DNA from: an uncultured Verrucomicrobiota bacterium
GTDB lineage: Bacteria; Verrucomicrobiota; Kiritimatiellia; CAIVKH01
Reading direction: 5' to 3'
Length of the DNA stretch: 64,000 nucleotides
Assembly (NCBI GenBank): GCA_937872895.1
Contig: CALMUP010000021.1
Location: 32,635 to 96,634 of the forward strand
This document shows, piece by piece, positions 41,630-51,433 of this stretch. Below the pieces are notes generated by a model. It did not search any database. It worked only from the letters and a program-made list of their open reading frames with translations, and was not told the DNA's origin. Both the position numbers and the translations under genes were made by a program. Every line of letters begins with the position of its first letter. The stretch's first letter is position 1.

Positions 41630-43012
41630 TCATCCCGTTATGCCAGCCTTTTTCAGTAAGTTTGCGGTCACATCGTTCGCGTGGTGGAACAGGCGTTGTT
41701 CGTCGACGCCGAGCAGTTCGCCCTTGGCGACGCGGATGATGCCGTTGACGATGGTGTAGTCGGCGCGCGCGCCGGCCCCGCAGTACAGGATCGCGGCGGC
41801 GGGATCGGTCATCGCGCCGGCGTATTCGATCCGGTCGAGGCGGAACAGGGCGAGGTCGGCGAGGGCGCCGGGGCCGATCCAGCCGGCGTCGGGCCAGCCG
41901 AGCAGGTCGGCGCCGCCGCGAGTGGCCATGCGCACCACGGTCGGGGCGGGCATCGCATCGACCGCCGTGCCGACGCGGTGCACGAGCAGGGCCATCTGCA
42001 GTTCGCGCGACAGGCTGGAGCTGTCGTTGCTGGCGCTGCCATCGACGGCCAGGCCGACGCGGACCCCGGCCTTGAGCATGGCCGGGACCGGCGCGATGCC
42101 GGAGCCGAGGCGCAGGTTCGAGGTCGGGCAATGGGCGATGCCGGTACGGGTGGCGGCGAGGCGGGCGATCTCGCCCTCGTTGAAGTAGATGCCGTGGGCG
42201 AACCAGACGTCGGGACCGAGCCAGCCGGTCTTCTCCATGTACTCCAGCGGGCGCAGGCCGTGGGTGGCGAGGCAGTAGTCCTCCTCGTCGACGGTCTCGC
42301 ACAGGTGGGTGTGGCAGATGACGCCGCGGTCGCGCGCGAACCGGATGGTCTCGGCGAGCAGGTCGGTGGTGACGGAAAAGGGCGAGCAGGGGGCGAGGGC
42401 GATGCGGCACATCGCGTCGGGTGCGGGATCGTGGTACGCGTCGATCACCCGCGCGCAGTCGCGGAGGATGTCCTCGTGGTGCTGCACGACATCGTCGGGA
42501 GGGAGTCCGCCCTGCGAGCGGCCGCGGCTCATGCTGCCGCGGGTGGGATGGAAGCGGATGCCCATCTCGCGGGCGGCGGCGATTTCGACATCGAGCAGTT
42601 CGGCGGTCTGGCCGCGCGGGAAGACGTAGAAGTGGTCGGTGGTGGTGGTGCAGCCGGAGAGCAGCAATTCGCCGACGCCGACGCGGGTGCTGGTGTCCAC
42701 CGCGTCCGGAGTCAGGCCGCGCCAGATCTCGTAGAGGCCGACCAGCCAGTCAAACAGTTTCGCGTTCTGCACCGACGGGATGTTGCGGGTCAGCGTCTGG
42801 TACAGGTGGTGGTGGGTGTTGACGAAACCGGGATAGACGACGTGGCGGCTGGCCTCGATGACCTCCGCGCCGGGCGGCGGCAGCGGTTTGACCGGACCGG
42901 GATGGAGGGCGGTGATGCGGTTGCCCTCGATCACGACGTCGACGTTGTGGAGCGGCGGCCGGCCCTCGACCTGGGTGACCAGGGTGTGGATGTTCTGGAG
43001 GACGAGGGTCAT
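41630..43012 (-). CDS. Amidohydrolase, 8-oxoguanine deaminase-like
   Basis: 460 residues, TIM-barrel amidohydrolase of the guanine/atrazine deaminase group. Metal ligands: NTHHHLYQ, the later His in ICHTHLCE, and Asp in LAVDGSASND; FAHGIYFN and GIAHCPTSNLRLGSG are also typical. The motif set resembles 8-oxoguanine deaminase and hydroxydechloroatrazine hydrolase, so a deaminated purine is the likely substrate (inference). It is coupled by ATGA to ssnA upstream and followed by the hydroxylase genes. Confidence 0.8.
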   Translation of the reverse strand: MTLVLQNIHTLVTQVEGRPPLHNVDVVIEGNRITALHPGPVKPLPPPGAEVIEASRHVVYPGFVNTHHHLYQTLTRNIPSVQNAKLFDWLVGLYEIWRGLTPDAVDTSTRVGVGELLLSGCTTTTDHFYVFPRGQTAELLDVEIAAAREMGIRFHPTRGSMSRGRSQGGLPPDDVVQHHEDILRDCARVIDAYHDPAPDAMCRIALAPCSPFSVTTDLLAETIRFARDRGVICHTHLCETVDEEDYCLATHGLRPLEYMEKTGWLGPDVWFAHGIYFNEGEIARLAATRTGIAHCPTSNLRLGSGIAPVPAMLKAGVRVGLAVDGSASNDSSSLSRELQMALLVHRVGTAVDAMPAPTVVRMATRGGADLLGWPDAGWIGPGALADLALFRLDRIEYAGAMTDPAAAILYCGAGARADYTIVNGIIRVAKGELLGVDEQRLFHHANDVTANLLKKAGITG

Positions 43013-44325
43013 GCGATGCGCTTCCACAGGGCCCGGGCGCGTTCGACGGCGCGGCGGCGGATGGCGGTTTCGTCGAGGTGCGGGATCACGCCGTCGCGCA
43101 TCAGCACGCGGCCGCGGGCGATGGTGGTGGTCACCGGCGCGTTGACCAGGCCGAAGAGCAGGTGGCCGAGGAACGTCGAGGCATCGAACGGCGTGAACGG
43201 GGTGTAGTCGAGGATGATCACGTCGGCGAGGTGGCCCTCGGCGAGACGTCCGCGCCGTTCCGGGAACACCCGCCCGGCGATGGTTCGGTTGTGCTGGAGC
43301 AGCATCGTGCAGGCCTCCACGAAGGCGACGCGCGGATCGCGGCGGCTGGCGCGCTGGATCAGGTAAGCGGCGCGGGCCTGGGCGATCATGGTGTTCGACA
43401 TTCCGTCGGTGCCGAGACCGACCGGCACGCCGAGGCGGAGCAGTTCGAGCAGCGGGGTTACCGCGAGGCCGTTGTTCATGTTCGACTCGGGGTTCGTGGC
43501 CATCATCGCGCCGGATTCGGCGATGATCTTCTGGCCGCGGTCGTCGAGGTGGATGCCGTGGGCGAGCAGCGAGCCGGGGCCGAGCAGGCCGGCGCGGGCG
43601 AACCGGTCGACGGGGCGCGCGCCGAAATCGCGCAGCGAGGCCTTCGCGTCGCATTCCGCCTCGTCGATGTGCACATGGAAACCGGCGCCGAGGGCGCGCC
43701 CTTCCGCGGCGCAGCGTTCGAGGGTGGCATCGCCCAGGGTCATCGACGCGTGCAGGCCGAACAGCGCGGTGATCTGCGGGTCCATCGCGGCGCGGCATTT
43801 CCTGATGAAGCGGATGTTCTCCTCGATGCCCTCGCCGGGGCGGTTGCGGTCGGTCACCTCGTAGCAGAGGCAACCGCTGAGGCCGGCTTCGCGGAAGGCC
43901 TTCTCGATCAGGTCGAGGCTGCCGTCGGCGCAGGATGGCGAGGCGTGGTGGTCGATGATCGTGGTGCACCCGGCGCGGATCGCCTCGGTCATCGGGAGCA
44001 ATGCCGACAGGTAAACATCCTCCGGTTGCAGCGCGCGGTCGAGTTTCCACCACAGGCGCTCGAGGATCTCCTGGAAATTGCGGGCCGGTTCACCCGGTGC
44101 GGCGAAGCCGCGGGCGAAGGTCGAGTAGAGGTGATGGTGGACGTTGATCAGGCCGGGCATGACGATGCGGCCGCCGGCATCGATGACCGTATCGGCGCGC
44201 ACGGCATCGAGCATGCCTGCGGCGGCGATGGTGGTGCCGTCGATCAGCACGGAGCCGCCGGGGATGATCGAACCCTCGGCGTTCAGCGTGACCAGGGTGG
44301 CGTTGGTGATCAGGGTCGTGCTCAT
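43009..44325 (-). CDS. ssnA: SsnA-type aminohydrolase
   Basis: 438 residues; amidohydrolase of the SsnA subfamily in the Se/purine locus. Visible elements are LINVHHHLYSTFARGF, CTTIIDHHASP, FHVHIDEAECD, LAHGIHLDD, NPESNMNNGLAV and GLGTDGMSNTM. E. coli SsnA is about 440 residues. It is proposed to open or deaminate a purine-derived ring in anaerobic purine use. It overlaps ygfK and the 8-oxoguanine-deaminase-like gene by ATGA on both sides. Confidence 0.9.
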   Translation of the reverse strand: MSTTLITNATLVTLNAEGSIIPGGSVLIDGTTIAAAGMLDAVRADTVIDAGGRIVMPGLINVHHHLYSTFARGFAAPGEPARNFQEILERLWWKLDRALQPEDVYLSALLPMTEAIRAGCTTIIDHHASPSCADGSLDLIEKAFREAGLSGCLCYEVTDRNRPGEGIEENIRFIRKCRAAMDPQITALFGLHASMTLGDATLERCAAEGRALGAGFHVHIDEAECDAKASLRDFGARPVDRFARAGLLGPGSLLAHGIHLDDRGQKIIAESGAMMATNPESNMNNGLAVTPLLELLRLGVPVGLGTDGMSNTMIAQARAAYLIQRASRRDPRVAFVEACTMLLQHNRTIAGRVFPERRGRLAEGHLADVIILDYTPFTPFDASTFLGHLLFGLVNAPVTTTIARGRVLMRDGVIPHLDETAIRRRAVERARALWKRIA

Positions 44326-47300
44326 GATTCAACCTTCGGCAGGGGGAAGAACGGCATCGACTCGCGCAGGCCGAGGGCGATGGCGGCGAGTTCGACCACC
44401 GGGGCGAGGTCCACGGTGATGGCGTCGGCTTGTTGCGGATCGCGCCCGGCGATGGCCAGCAGTTCCCAGCGTTCCGACCAGGCCGCTTCGATCAGCGGCG
44501 TGGTGTAGCGGAAGACCGAACCGAGGAGCAGGCGGTGGGTGGTGCCCTGGTAGCGGCCGCGGATTTCGCGGTCGGCGTTGGGCAGGCGGACCATCATGAA
44601 GGCGTTGTCGGACTGCTGTTCGAATTCGTGCGCGGTGCGGTACAGGCGCGGCTTGTCGCGGTAGGGACGACCGGCCGACGGGCAGAAGGTGGTGCAGTTC
44701 CCGCACTCGTTGCAGAAATCGGCGAGGACCGCGACCTGATGCGGTTGGCGGATCGCGATGGTGGTGCCGCCGGTGGTCATCCAGCGACCGGCTTTCACGA
44801 AGCCGGTCGGCAGGGTGACTTCGAGCGGATCGAGGTCGTAGGTGAAGAGGGCGAGGTTCGGGCAGACGCCGACGCAGTAGCTGCAGAGCTGGTCGCAGTC
44901 GAGGCAGCGGGCGGCTTCGGCGCGGGCATCAGTAATGTCCAGCGTTTGTACCACTTCGTCGAAGTCGCGGCGTCGATCGGCCGGGCGTTCGGGGATTTGA
45001 ACAGGCGCGATGCGTTGGGCACGGCGCACCTGAAGGTCGAACCGGCCTGCGGGGGGGAGGTCGCTCACCGGAGGTTCGGGTTCGATGGTTCCTTCGAATT
45101 GGCGGCGGATGGCCTGGGCGATGCGTTTGCCGTCACCGAGGGCCTTCACGATGGTGGCGGGACCGTCACCGATGGCATCGCCGCCGGCATAGACCCCGGG
45201 ACGTGAGGTGGCGAGCGTTTCCGGATCGGTGAGGATGTAGCCGTGGTCGTTCAAGGCGATGCCGGCGCGGGTCAGCCAGTCGAAGTCGCCGGACTGGTTG
45301 ATCGCGACGATCACGGTGTCGAGCGGGATATCCTCGGTCTGTCCGGGCACGGGGCGTGGGCGTCGGCGGCCGCTGGCGTCGGGTTCGCCCAGTTCCATCA
45401 CCGCGCAGCGCAAGCCGGTGAGCACACCCTCCTTGTCGAGCGGGGCCAGCGGCGCGCGCAGTTCGCGCACCGGGATGTTCTCCGCGATCAAGCCGTGCAC
45501 CTCGTCGTACTGCGCGGGCATCTCGTCGCGGGTGCGGCGGTAGATCACCGCGACGTCTTCCGCACCGAGCCGCCACGCGGTGCGGGCGCAGTCCATGGCG
45601 ACGTCGCCGCCACCGACGATACCGACGCGGTTGCCGATCTCCGGGGCGCGGCCTTCGCGGCAGGCGCGCAGGAAGGACAGGGAGTCCCAGAGTCCGTGCA
45701 CGCTGCGCCCGCCGGTGTCGAGGGTTCCGGCTTGTTGCGCGCCAACGGCGAGCACGATGGCGGCAAAGCCGTCGCGGCGCAGGCTGTCGAGGTCGAAGTC
45801 CACGCCGCCGCGCTGGTGGTGACGGACTTCGATCCCGCGTTCCTGGAGGAACGCGAGGTCCTTGTCGAGCGCGGCGTCGGAGGCGCGGTAGCCGGGGATG
45901 GAGTTGGCGACCATGCCACCCTCGCGGTCGCGGGCATCGAACACCGTGACGGGGTAACCGGCGCGGCTGAGGAAATCGGCGGCAGCCAGGCCGCAGGGAC
46001 CGGATCCGACGATGGCGATGCGTTCCGGGTGCAGGAAGGCGGGCATGCTGGACACGGTGGCCTGGTCCATGATGAAGCGTTTGATCTCGCGGATCGCCAC
46101 CGGCTGGTCGAGGTGGGTGCGCACGCAGCGTGGCTGGCACGGGTGGTGGCAGGCGCGGCCGAGGATGCAGGGCATCGTGTTGTCGCGGCGCACCACGCGG
46201 GCCGCGTCGTCAAACCGGCCGGCCTTCACGAAGCGCATGTAGTGGGGCACATCCTGCTCGACCGGGCAGGCTTCGGTGCAGGGGGCCTTGATGCAGTCGA
46301 ACCGGCCGAGCGGGCGCATCGATTTGGTGTGGGCCCGGTCGTAGGTCGCAGCGTGGTAGGCGGGTTCGCGGGACACGCGTTCCGCGTAGGTGGCGAGGTT
46401 GGCCCGGGCGGCCTGGCGCAACGGGACGGAGCCGAGGCCGGCGCGGGCGAGGATGAAGTCGTCCAGGTTGTCCGCGCCGGTTTGTTCGATCGCCTCGCGG
46501 AGCAGGTGCAGGTACTGGGCCTGCCGGGTGTACCCGCCGGAGCGCAGGAGGTCGGAGCACACGGTCACGCTATTCATGCCGCAGGCCATCAGGTCGGGCA
46601 GGTTGAAGGCATCCGCGCCGCCGGCGAAGGAGACGTCGAGTTCGCCGTCGAAGGCCTCCTGCAGGCGATGGGCAACATGCACCGTGATGGCATGCAGCGG
46701 GCGGCCGGACAGGTACATCTGTTTCTCGTGGGCGGCGAAGACCCGGCGGTGGTTGCGTACTTCAAGGGTATTGGAGAGCTTGATGCCGAAGCGCAAGCCG
46801 CACCGGGCGGCCACCTCGCGGAGTTCACGGATCAAGCCGACCGCGTCCTCGAAGCGGATGTCATGGCCGAAGGCCTCGTCGGGCACGACGATGTCGCGGT
46901 AACCCAGGGTGTCGTTCAGCAGGGCGCGCAGCCGGTCGGGGCCGAGCAGGGTCGGGTTCAGCTTCACGTAGGTATGGAGGCCCTGTTCTTCGAGCAGGTA
47001 GCGGGAGATCGTGCCGATTTCCGCGGGCGGACACCCGTGCATGGTCGAGAGCGTGACGTTGTCGGAGATGCGGTTCGGGATGGTCCAGCCGGCGCTGTCG
47101 GACCATACCTCGTCCAGCACGGCGCGGGCGGCGGCGATGTCCGTGCTGGCATCGCGCATGGTGGCGAGGAAGGCCTGCACGTTCGGTTTGCGGATGCCCT
47201 CCAGGTTGTAGCCGACACTCAGGTTGAATACCGTGCCCGGGCGTTCGCCGGGATGGCCCAGCAGGTGGTGGAGGGCGTGGATCAGCACCCAGGCGTGCAC

Positions 47301-47672
47301 GTATTCGCGGGTGGATTCAGGCAGGCGGAGTTCCTGCGACCACTCCACGTTGTAGCCGGTATCCTGCATGTCGATGCAGGGTTTCGACACCTCGAGCTGG
47401 TCCAGGGTCTGCACGGTCTTGAGTTCGATGAACCGCGAGCCGCACAACCAGGCGGCGATAATGTTCGGGGCCAGTTGCGTGTGCGGGCCGGCGGCGACGC
47501 CGATCGGCGTGTCGAGCAGGTGGCCGAACTGGGCGGTGCGGAACGGATCCGATTCGCTGGGGGTGAAAAACAGCGCATGGCCGATGCCGAAGATCGATTG
47601 CCGCATCGACCATTCGTCACGGATCCAGCGGGCCAATGCGTCAAGTTCCATCGGATACAGTCGGTCGCTCAT
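44322..47672 (-). CDS. ygfK: YgfK-type Fe-S flavoprotein (putative selenate reductase subunit)
   Basis: 1116 residues. An N-terminal dihydroorotate/dihydropyrimidine-dehydrogenase-like barrel (about 1-430), a cysteine-rich glutamate-synthase-small-subunit-like module (CIKAPCTEACPVEQD, CILGRACHHPCQPRC), FAD (IVGSGPCGLAAADFLSRAG) and NAD(P) (VGIVGGGDVAMDCARTAWRLG) domains, and C-terminal Fe-S motifs (CDQLCSYCVGVCPN, CNECGNCTTFCPSAG). The architecture is YgfK throughout. Genetic work links YgfK to selenium and purine use; the reaction is unsettled. Start MSDRLYPMELD at 47672. Confidence 0.92.
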   Translation of the reverse strand: MSDRLYPMELDALARWIRDEWSMRQSIFGIGHALFFTPSESDPFRTAQFGHLLDTPIGVAAGPHTQLAPNIIAAWLCGSRFIELKTVQTLDQLEVSKPCIDMQDTGYNVEWSQELRLPESTREYVHAWVLIHALHHLLGHPGERPGTVFNLSVGYNLEGIRKPNVQAFLATMRDASTDIAAARAVLDEVWSDSAGWTIPNRISDNVTLSTMHGCPPAEIGTISRYLLEEQGLHTYVKLNPTLLGPDRLRALLNDTLGYRDIVVPDEAFGHDIRFEDAVGLIRELREVAARCGLRFGIKLSNTLEVRNHRRVFAAHEKQMYLSGRPLHAITVHVAHRLQEAFDGELDVSFAGGADAFNLPDLMACGMNSVTVCSDLLRSGGYTRQAQYLHLLREAIEQTGADNLDDFILARAGLGSVPLRQAARANLATYAERVSREPAYHAATYDRAHTKSMRPLGRFDCIKAPCTEACPVEQDVPHYMRFVKAGRFDDAARVVRRDNTMPCILGRACHHPCQPRCVRTHLDQPVAIREIKRFIMDQATVSSMPAFLHPERIAIVGSGPCGLAAADFLSRAGYPVTVFDARDREGGMVANSIPGYRASDAALDKDLAFLQERGIEVRHHQRGGVDFDLDSLRRDGFAAIVLAVGAQQAGTLDTGGRSVHGLWDSLSFLRACREGRAPEIGNRVGIVGGGDVAMDCARTAWRLGAEDVAVIYRRTRDEMPAQYDEVHGLIAENIPVRELRAPLAPLDKEGVLTGLRCAVMELGEPDASGRRRPRPVPGQTEDIPLDTVIVAINQSGDFDWLTRAGIALNDHGYILTDPETLATSRPGVYAGGDAIGDGPATIVKALGDGKRIAQAIRRQFEGTIEPEPPVSDLPPAGRFDLQVRRAQRIAPVQIPERPADRRRDFDEVVQTLDITDARAEAARCLDCDQLCSYCVGVCPNLALFTYDLDPLEVTLPTGFVKAGRWMTTGGTTIAIRQPHQVAVLADFCNECGNCTTFCPSAGRPYRDKPRLYRTAHEFEQQSDNAFMMVRLPNADREIRGRYQGTTHRLLLGSVFRYTTPLIEAAWSERWELLAIAGRDPQQADAITVDLAPVVELAAIALGLRESMPFFPLPKVES

Positions 47673-47745
47673 GGTTGTGGTGTCCCCATGTGGTCGATTC
47701 TCCGGAGGGTGGCGATGGTGGACGAGCAGAAAGGAGAACAAATCG

Positions 47746-47765
47746 CCCCGATTGCGGTATCGGGG
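47746..47765. terminator. Possible terminator or attenuator between sdaA and ygfK
   Basis: CCCCGAT-TGCGGT-ATCGGGG, a perfect 7-bp stem in the 117 bases between the two minus-strand genes. On the minus strand a U-containing run (CGATTTGTTCT) follows. A related sequence (GATTGCGGTATCGG) is at 35884-35897. Confidence 0.35.
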
Positions 47766-47789
47766 AAGTGCGGAGGGGGCGGTGAGAAA

Positions 47790-49073
47790 TCAGCCGCAAC
47801 CGGAGGGTGGTGGAGGCGTTGTCGTGGTTCCGTTGGCGATCGTGGAGGCGGCTTGGCGTTTGCGCCAGAGGGCGGCCAGTCCGCCACGCGCCGTTTCGCG
47901 GTAGGCGCTTTGGATGTCGAGCCCGGTGCGGTACATCACCTCGATTACGTCATCGAAGCTGACCAGGTGCCGGCCATCGGTCAGCAGCGAAAACGAGGCG
48001 CACTCAAAGGCACGCAGGCAGGCGGTCATGTTACGCTCGATGCACGGGATCTGCACGTAGCCTTCAACCGGGTCACAAGTCAGACCCAGATGGTGCTCCA
48101 TGCCGATCTCGGCAGCGTATTCGATCTGATGCAGGGTCCCGCCGAGCAGATAGGAACCCGCGGCAGCGGCCATTGAACAGGCTGAACCGATCTCTCCTTG
48201 GCATCCTACTTCAGCGCCCGAGACCGACGCATTGGCACGGATCACCGCACCGAAAAGGCCGGCGGTAGCGAGAGCGCGGAGGATCTCGGCGCGCGGCAGG
48301 CCGCGTGCCGTCTCGAAGTAATAGAGCAGGCCGGGCACCACACCGGCCGGGCCGCAGGTCGGGGCGGTGACAATCTCCCCGGCATCGGCGTTCTCCTCGG
48401 CTACGGCGAGTGCGAACGCGGCCAGTTGCGCGAGGTCCTGGTGCGGGCTTTGCACCTGCCGGGCGCGCAACCAGGTGGTGCGGGCGCGGCGGGCCAGGCG
48501 GAGGGAGCCGGGGAGCAGGGGCTGCGTGCTGGCCAACCCGCGCTCCACGCTTGCCCGCATCGCGGACCATACGGTTTCCAGGCGCGGCCACAGGTCGGTT
48601 TCGTGCGCCTCGACGAATTGCCAGAACGACAGGTTGCGGGCTTCACACCAGGCGAGGGCGTCGGCCAGCGAACGGATGGGATAGGTGACCACGAGGTCGA
48701 CGGCAACCGGTCCATGTTCGTCGCGCAACGCGCCACCCCCGATGCTGCACACCGTCCAGGTGTCCTGCACTGCCCCGTCCGCATCCAGCGCCTCCCATCG
48801 CAGGGTGTTGGGGTGGGGGATGTCCGTGGTGTGGGTGTCCCAGATGATTTCGCAGGAACTCGTATGCACTGCGGTCAGGATGGTCCGGTCGGTCAGATGC
48901 CCGCGTCCTGTTTCAGACAGGCTGCCGAACAAGGTTACCCGGATCCGGGCCGGCGGACACTTCTGGCGGGCGAGGAAAAACCGGGCTGCACGTTGCGGGC
49001 CGATGCTGTGCGAGCTGGACGGCCCGGCACCGATCCGGAACGTCTCAAAGATGGATTCAACTGCCGGTGTCAT
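47790..49073 (-). CDS. sdaA: L-serine dehydratase, Fe-S type
   Basis: 427 residues; converts serine to pyruvate and ammonia with an oxygen-sensitive [4Fe-4S] cluster. The N-terminal beta domain has GAGPSSSHSIGPQRAA; the alpha domain has TAPTCGPAGVVPG, GCQGEIGSACSMAAA and CDPVEGYVQIPCIERN, which hold the cluster cysteines. One-chain form as in E. coli SdaA. It heads the minus-strand purine operon and would produce pyruvate at the end of the pathway. A short Pro-rich tail follows. Confidence 0.92.
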   Translation of the reverse strand: MTPAVESIFETFRIGAGPSSSHSIGPQRAARFFLARQKCPPARIRVTLFGSLSETGRGHLTDRTILTAVHTSSCEIIWDTHTTDIPHPNTLRWEALDADGAVQDTWTVCSIGGGALRDEHGPVAVDLVVTYPIRSLADALAWCEARNLSFWQFVEAHETDLWPRLETVWSAMRASVERGLASTQPLLPGSLRLARRARTTWLRARQVQSPHQDLAQLAAFALAVAEENADAGEIVTAPTCGPAGVVPGLLYYFETARGLPRAEILRALATAGLFGAVIRANASVSGAEVGCQGEIGSACSMAAAAGSYLLGGTLHQIEYAAEIGMEHHLGLTCDPVEGYVQIPCIERNMTACLRAFECASFSLLTDGRHLVSFDDVIEVMYRTGLDIQSAYRETARGGLAALWRKRQAASTIANGTTTTPPPPSGCG

Positions 49074-49250
49074 GGCACGGTTTCCTCATCGTACGCTAGC
49101 ATGCTCGCGCTGCTATGCACAGGTTTGATGCGTCTGCCGCACCCCGATGCAGTATTCAGCATTCCCCTGATTGTGCGTGTTTGATGGTTCGGAGGATAGT
49201 CAGCGTCGAAGCCGCCGGTCCGGGTGTTGATTCGGCGCGAAAGGAACCAC

Positions 49251-50435
49251 GTGCAAACGATAACGTCGATACTGAACAACCTGAAGAACCTGCCCACCGC
49301 CCTCTACCAGAAGGATTTCCTGCTGACCTGGGACCGCAGCGTCGAGGAGCTGCGCATGGTCCTCGGCCTGGCTGAGGCCCTGCGTTTGCTGCATCGCGAA
49401 GGTTTGTCCGCACGGGTATTCGACTCCGGCCTGGCCGTCTCGAATTTCCGCGACAACTCGACGCGCACGCGGTTTTCCTTCGCCTCCGCCTCGAACCTGC
49501 TCGGCCTGGCCGTGCAGGACCTCGATGAGGGCAAGTCCCAGATCGCCCACGGCGAGACCGTGCGCGAGACCGCCACGATGATCTCCTTCCTTACGGAAAT
49601 GATCGGTATTCGCGACGACATGTTCCTCGGTGCCGGCCACACCTACATGCTGGAAGTCGCCGCAGCGCTGGACGAGAGCTACCAGGCCGGCGTGCTGCCC
49701 CAGCGTCCCGGCATCGTGAACCTGCAGTGCGATGTCGACCACCCGACCCAGTCGATGGCCGACCTCCTGTGGCTGGAGAAGCAGTTCGGCTCCCTCGACA
49801 ACCTGCGCGGCAAGAAGATCGCCATGACCTGGGCCTACTCGCCGAGTTACGGCAAGCCGCTCTCCGTCCCGCAAGGCATCATCGGCCTGATGAGCCGCTT
49901 CGGCATGCATGTCGCGCTGGCCCATCCCAAGGGCTACGACCTGATCCCCGACGTGGTGGCGCTTTCGGCCAAACAGGCGGCCGCGTCCGGCGGAACCTTT
50001 ACCCATACCCATTCGATGGACGAGGCCTTCGAGGGCGCCGACATCGTGTATCCTAAATCCTGGGCCTCGTACTCGGTGATGCAGAAACGCACCGTGCTGC
50101 TGCAGAACAACGACCGCGATGGCCTGAAGGATCTCGAGAAGTCCTGCCTGGCCGAGAATGCCTCGCACCAGGACTGGGAATGCACCGCGGCCAAGATGAA
50201 ACGTACGAAGGACGGCTCGGCCCTCTATATGCACTGCCTGCCCGCCGACATCACCGGGGTCTCCTGCAAGCAGGGTGAGGTCCAGGCCGACGTGTTTGAG
50301 CAGTACCGCTTGCGCACCTACCATGAGGCCGGCGGCAAGCCGTTTGTCATCGCGGCGATGATGCTGGCCAACCGGTTCAAGGATCCGGTCGGGGTGATTT
50401 CCGATCTGGTCAAACGCCACACGTTGCGCCGGTAG
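49251..50435 (+). CDS. ygeW: Knotted carbamoyltransferase YgeW
   Basis: 394 residues from a GTG at 49251 with AAAGGA upstream. Near-collinear with E. coli YgeW (about 396): LHEKDFLLTW-like start, FRDNSTRTRFS, DLDEGKSQIAHGETVRET, the CDVDHPTQSMADL segment, AMTWAYSPSYGKPLS and LYMHCLPADITGVSC. The knotted fold and the missing ornithine/aspartate loops set it apart from ArgF and PyrB. It probably makes or phosphorolyses a carbamoylated intermediate of the purine/allantoate route. It starts the plus-strand arm ygeW-arcC-thrC, divergent from sdaA. Confidence 0.95.
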   Translation: MQTITSILNNLKNLPTALYQKDFLLTWDRSVEELRMVLGLAEALRLLHREGLSARVFDSGLAVSNFRDNSTRTRFSFASASNLLGLAVQDLDEGKSQIAHGETVRETATMISFLTEMIGIRDDMFLGAGHTYMLEVAAALDESYQAGVLPQRPGIVNLQCDVDHPTQSMADLLWLEKQFGSLDNLRGKKIAMTWAYSPSYGKPLSVPQGIIGLMSRFGMHVALAHPKGYDLIPDVVALSAKQAAASGGTFTHTHSMDEAFEGADIVYPKSWASYSVMQKRTVLLQNNDRDGLKDLEKSCLAENASHQDWECTAAKMKRTKDGSALYMHCLPADITGVSCKQGEVQADVFEQYRLRTYHEAGGKPFVIAAMMLANRFKDPVGVISDLVKRHTLRR

Positions 50436-50476
50436 GAACAGATGCCCCGCCGGTTCGGGGCGGACGGGATCGGGTC

Positions 50477-51433
50477 ATGAACGCACGCAAACGAAAGCAG
50501 GTCGCGGTGATCGCGATTGGCGGGAACTCGCTGATCAAGGACGCCCGCCATATGTCCGTGCTCGACCAGTACCGGGCCGCCGGCCAGACCAGCCACCACA
50601 TCGCCGCGCTCGTCAAGGCCGGCTACCGCGTCGTGGTGACGCACGGCAATGGTCCGCAGGTCGGCTTCATCCTTCTGCGCTCGGAACTGGCGAAGGACCA
50701 GTTGCACCAGGTCCCGCTTGAAAGCTGCGTCGCCGATACCCAGGGTGCCATCGGCTACCAGATCCAGCAGACCCTTGAGAACGAACTGCGCCGCCTGCGC
50801 ATCTGGCGGCCGGTGGCGACCGTCGTAACCCAGTGCGTGGTCGATCGCGACGACCCCGCGTTCCGTGATCCGACCAAACCGATCGGGCCGTTTTACACCG
50901 AAGCCGACGCCCGCGCCCATGCGGCGAACGACGGCTGGGAGGTACGCGAGGATGCCGGCCGCGGCTGGCGGCGCGTCGTCCCCTCCCCGGTGCCGCGCGC
51001 CATCATCGAGGAACCGGTTATCCGCGCGCTCCTGGAGAAGGACATCGTGGTCATCGCCGTGGGCGGCGGCGGCATCCCGGTCGTGCGCGAACGCGGTGGC
51101 CGGCTCCGCGGCTGCGCCGCCGTGATCGACAAGGATGCCGCATCAAGCCTGCTCGCCCGCCATCTCGCCGCCGATGTGTTCATCATCTCCACCGGGGTCG
51201 ACCATGTTTGCCTGAACTACGGGAAACCCAACCAGCAAACGATCAGGTCGATGACCCTGCGCGAGGCGCGCCGCTACCTGAAAGAGGGACATTTCGCATC
51301 CGGCAGCATGCGCCCGAAAATCGAGGCCGCCATCCGCTACCTGGCCGCTGGAGGCCAACGGGTGATTATCACCCAGCCACACCTGCTCGGCAAAGCGGTC
51401 GCCGGCAAGGCCGGAACCCACATCACGCCATGA
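50477..51433 (+). CDS. arcC: Carbamate kinase (YqeA/ArcC)
   Basis: 318 residues; makes ATP from carbamoyl phosphate and ADP. Motifs: AIGGNSLIKD, VTHGNGPQVGFILLRSE, AVGGGGIPVVRERG, AVIDKDAASSLLA, ISTGVDHVCLNYGKP and FASGSMRPKIEAAIRYL. In this locus it would use the carbamoyl phosphate released by YgeW. It overlaps the next gene by ATGA. Confidence 0.96.
   Translation: MNARKRKQVAVIAIGGNSLIKDARHMSVLDQYRAAGQTSHHIAALVKAGYRVVVTHGNGPQVGFILLRSELAKDQLHQVPLESCVADTQGAIGYQIQQTLENELRRLRIWRPVATVVTQCVVDRDDPAFRDPTKPIGPFYTEADARAHAANDGWEVREDAGRGWRRVVPSPVPRAIIEEPVIRALLEKDIVVIAVGGGGIPVVRERGGRLRGCAAVIDKDAASSLLARHLAADVFIISTGVDHVCLNYGKPNQQTIRSMTLREARRYLKEGHFASGSMRPKIEAAIRYLAAGGQRVIITQPHLLGKAVAGKAGTHITP

Noticed and set aside
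45243..48176. 977-codon open frame on the plus strand across ygfK
   Set aside because: Antisense to a well-supported gene; in high-GC DNA long frames opposite real genes are common and this one has no domain or sensible composition.
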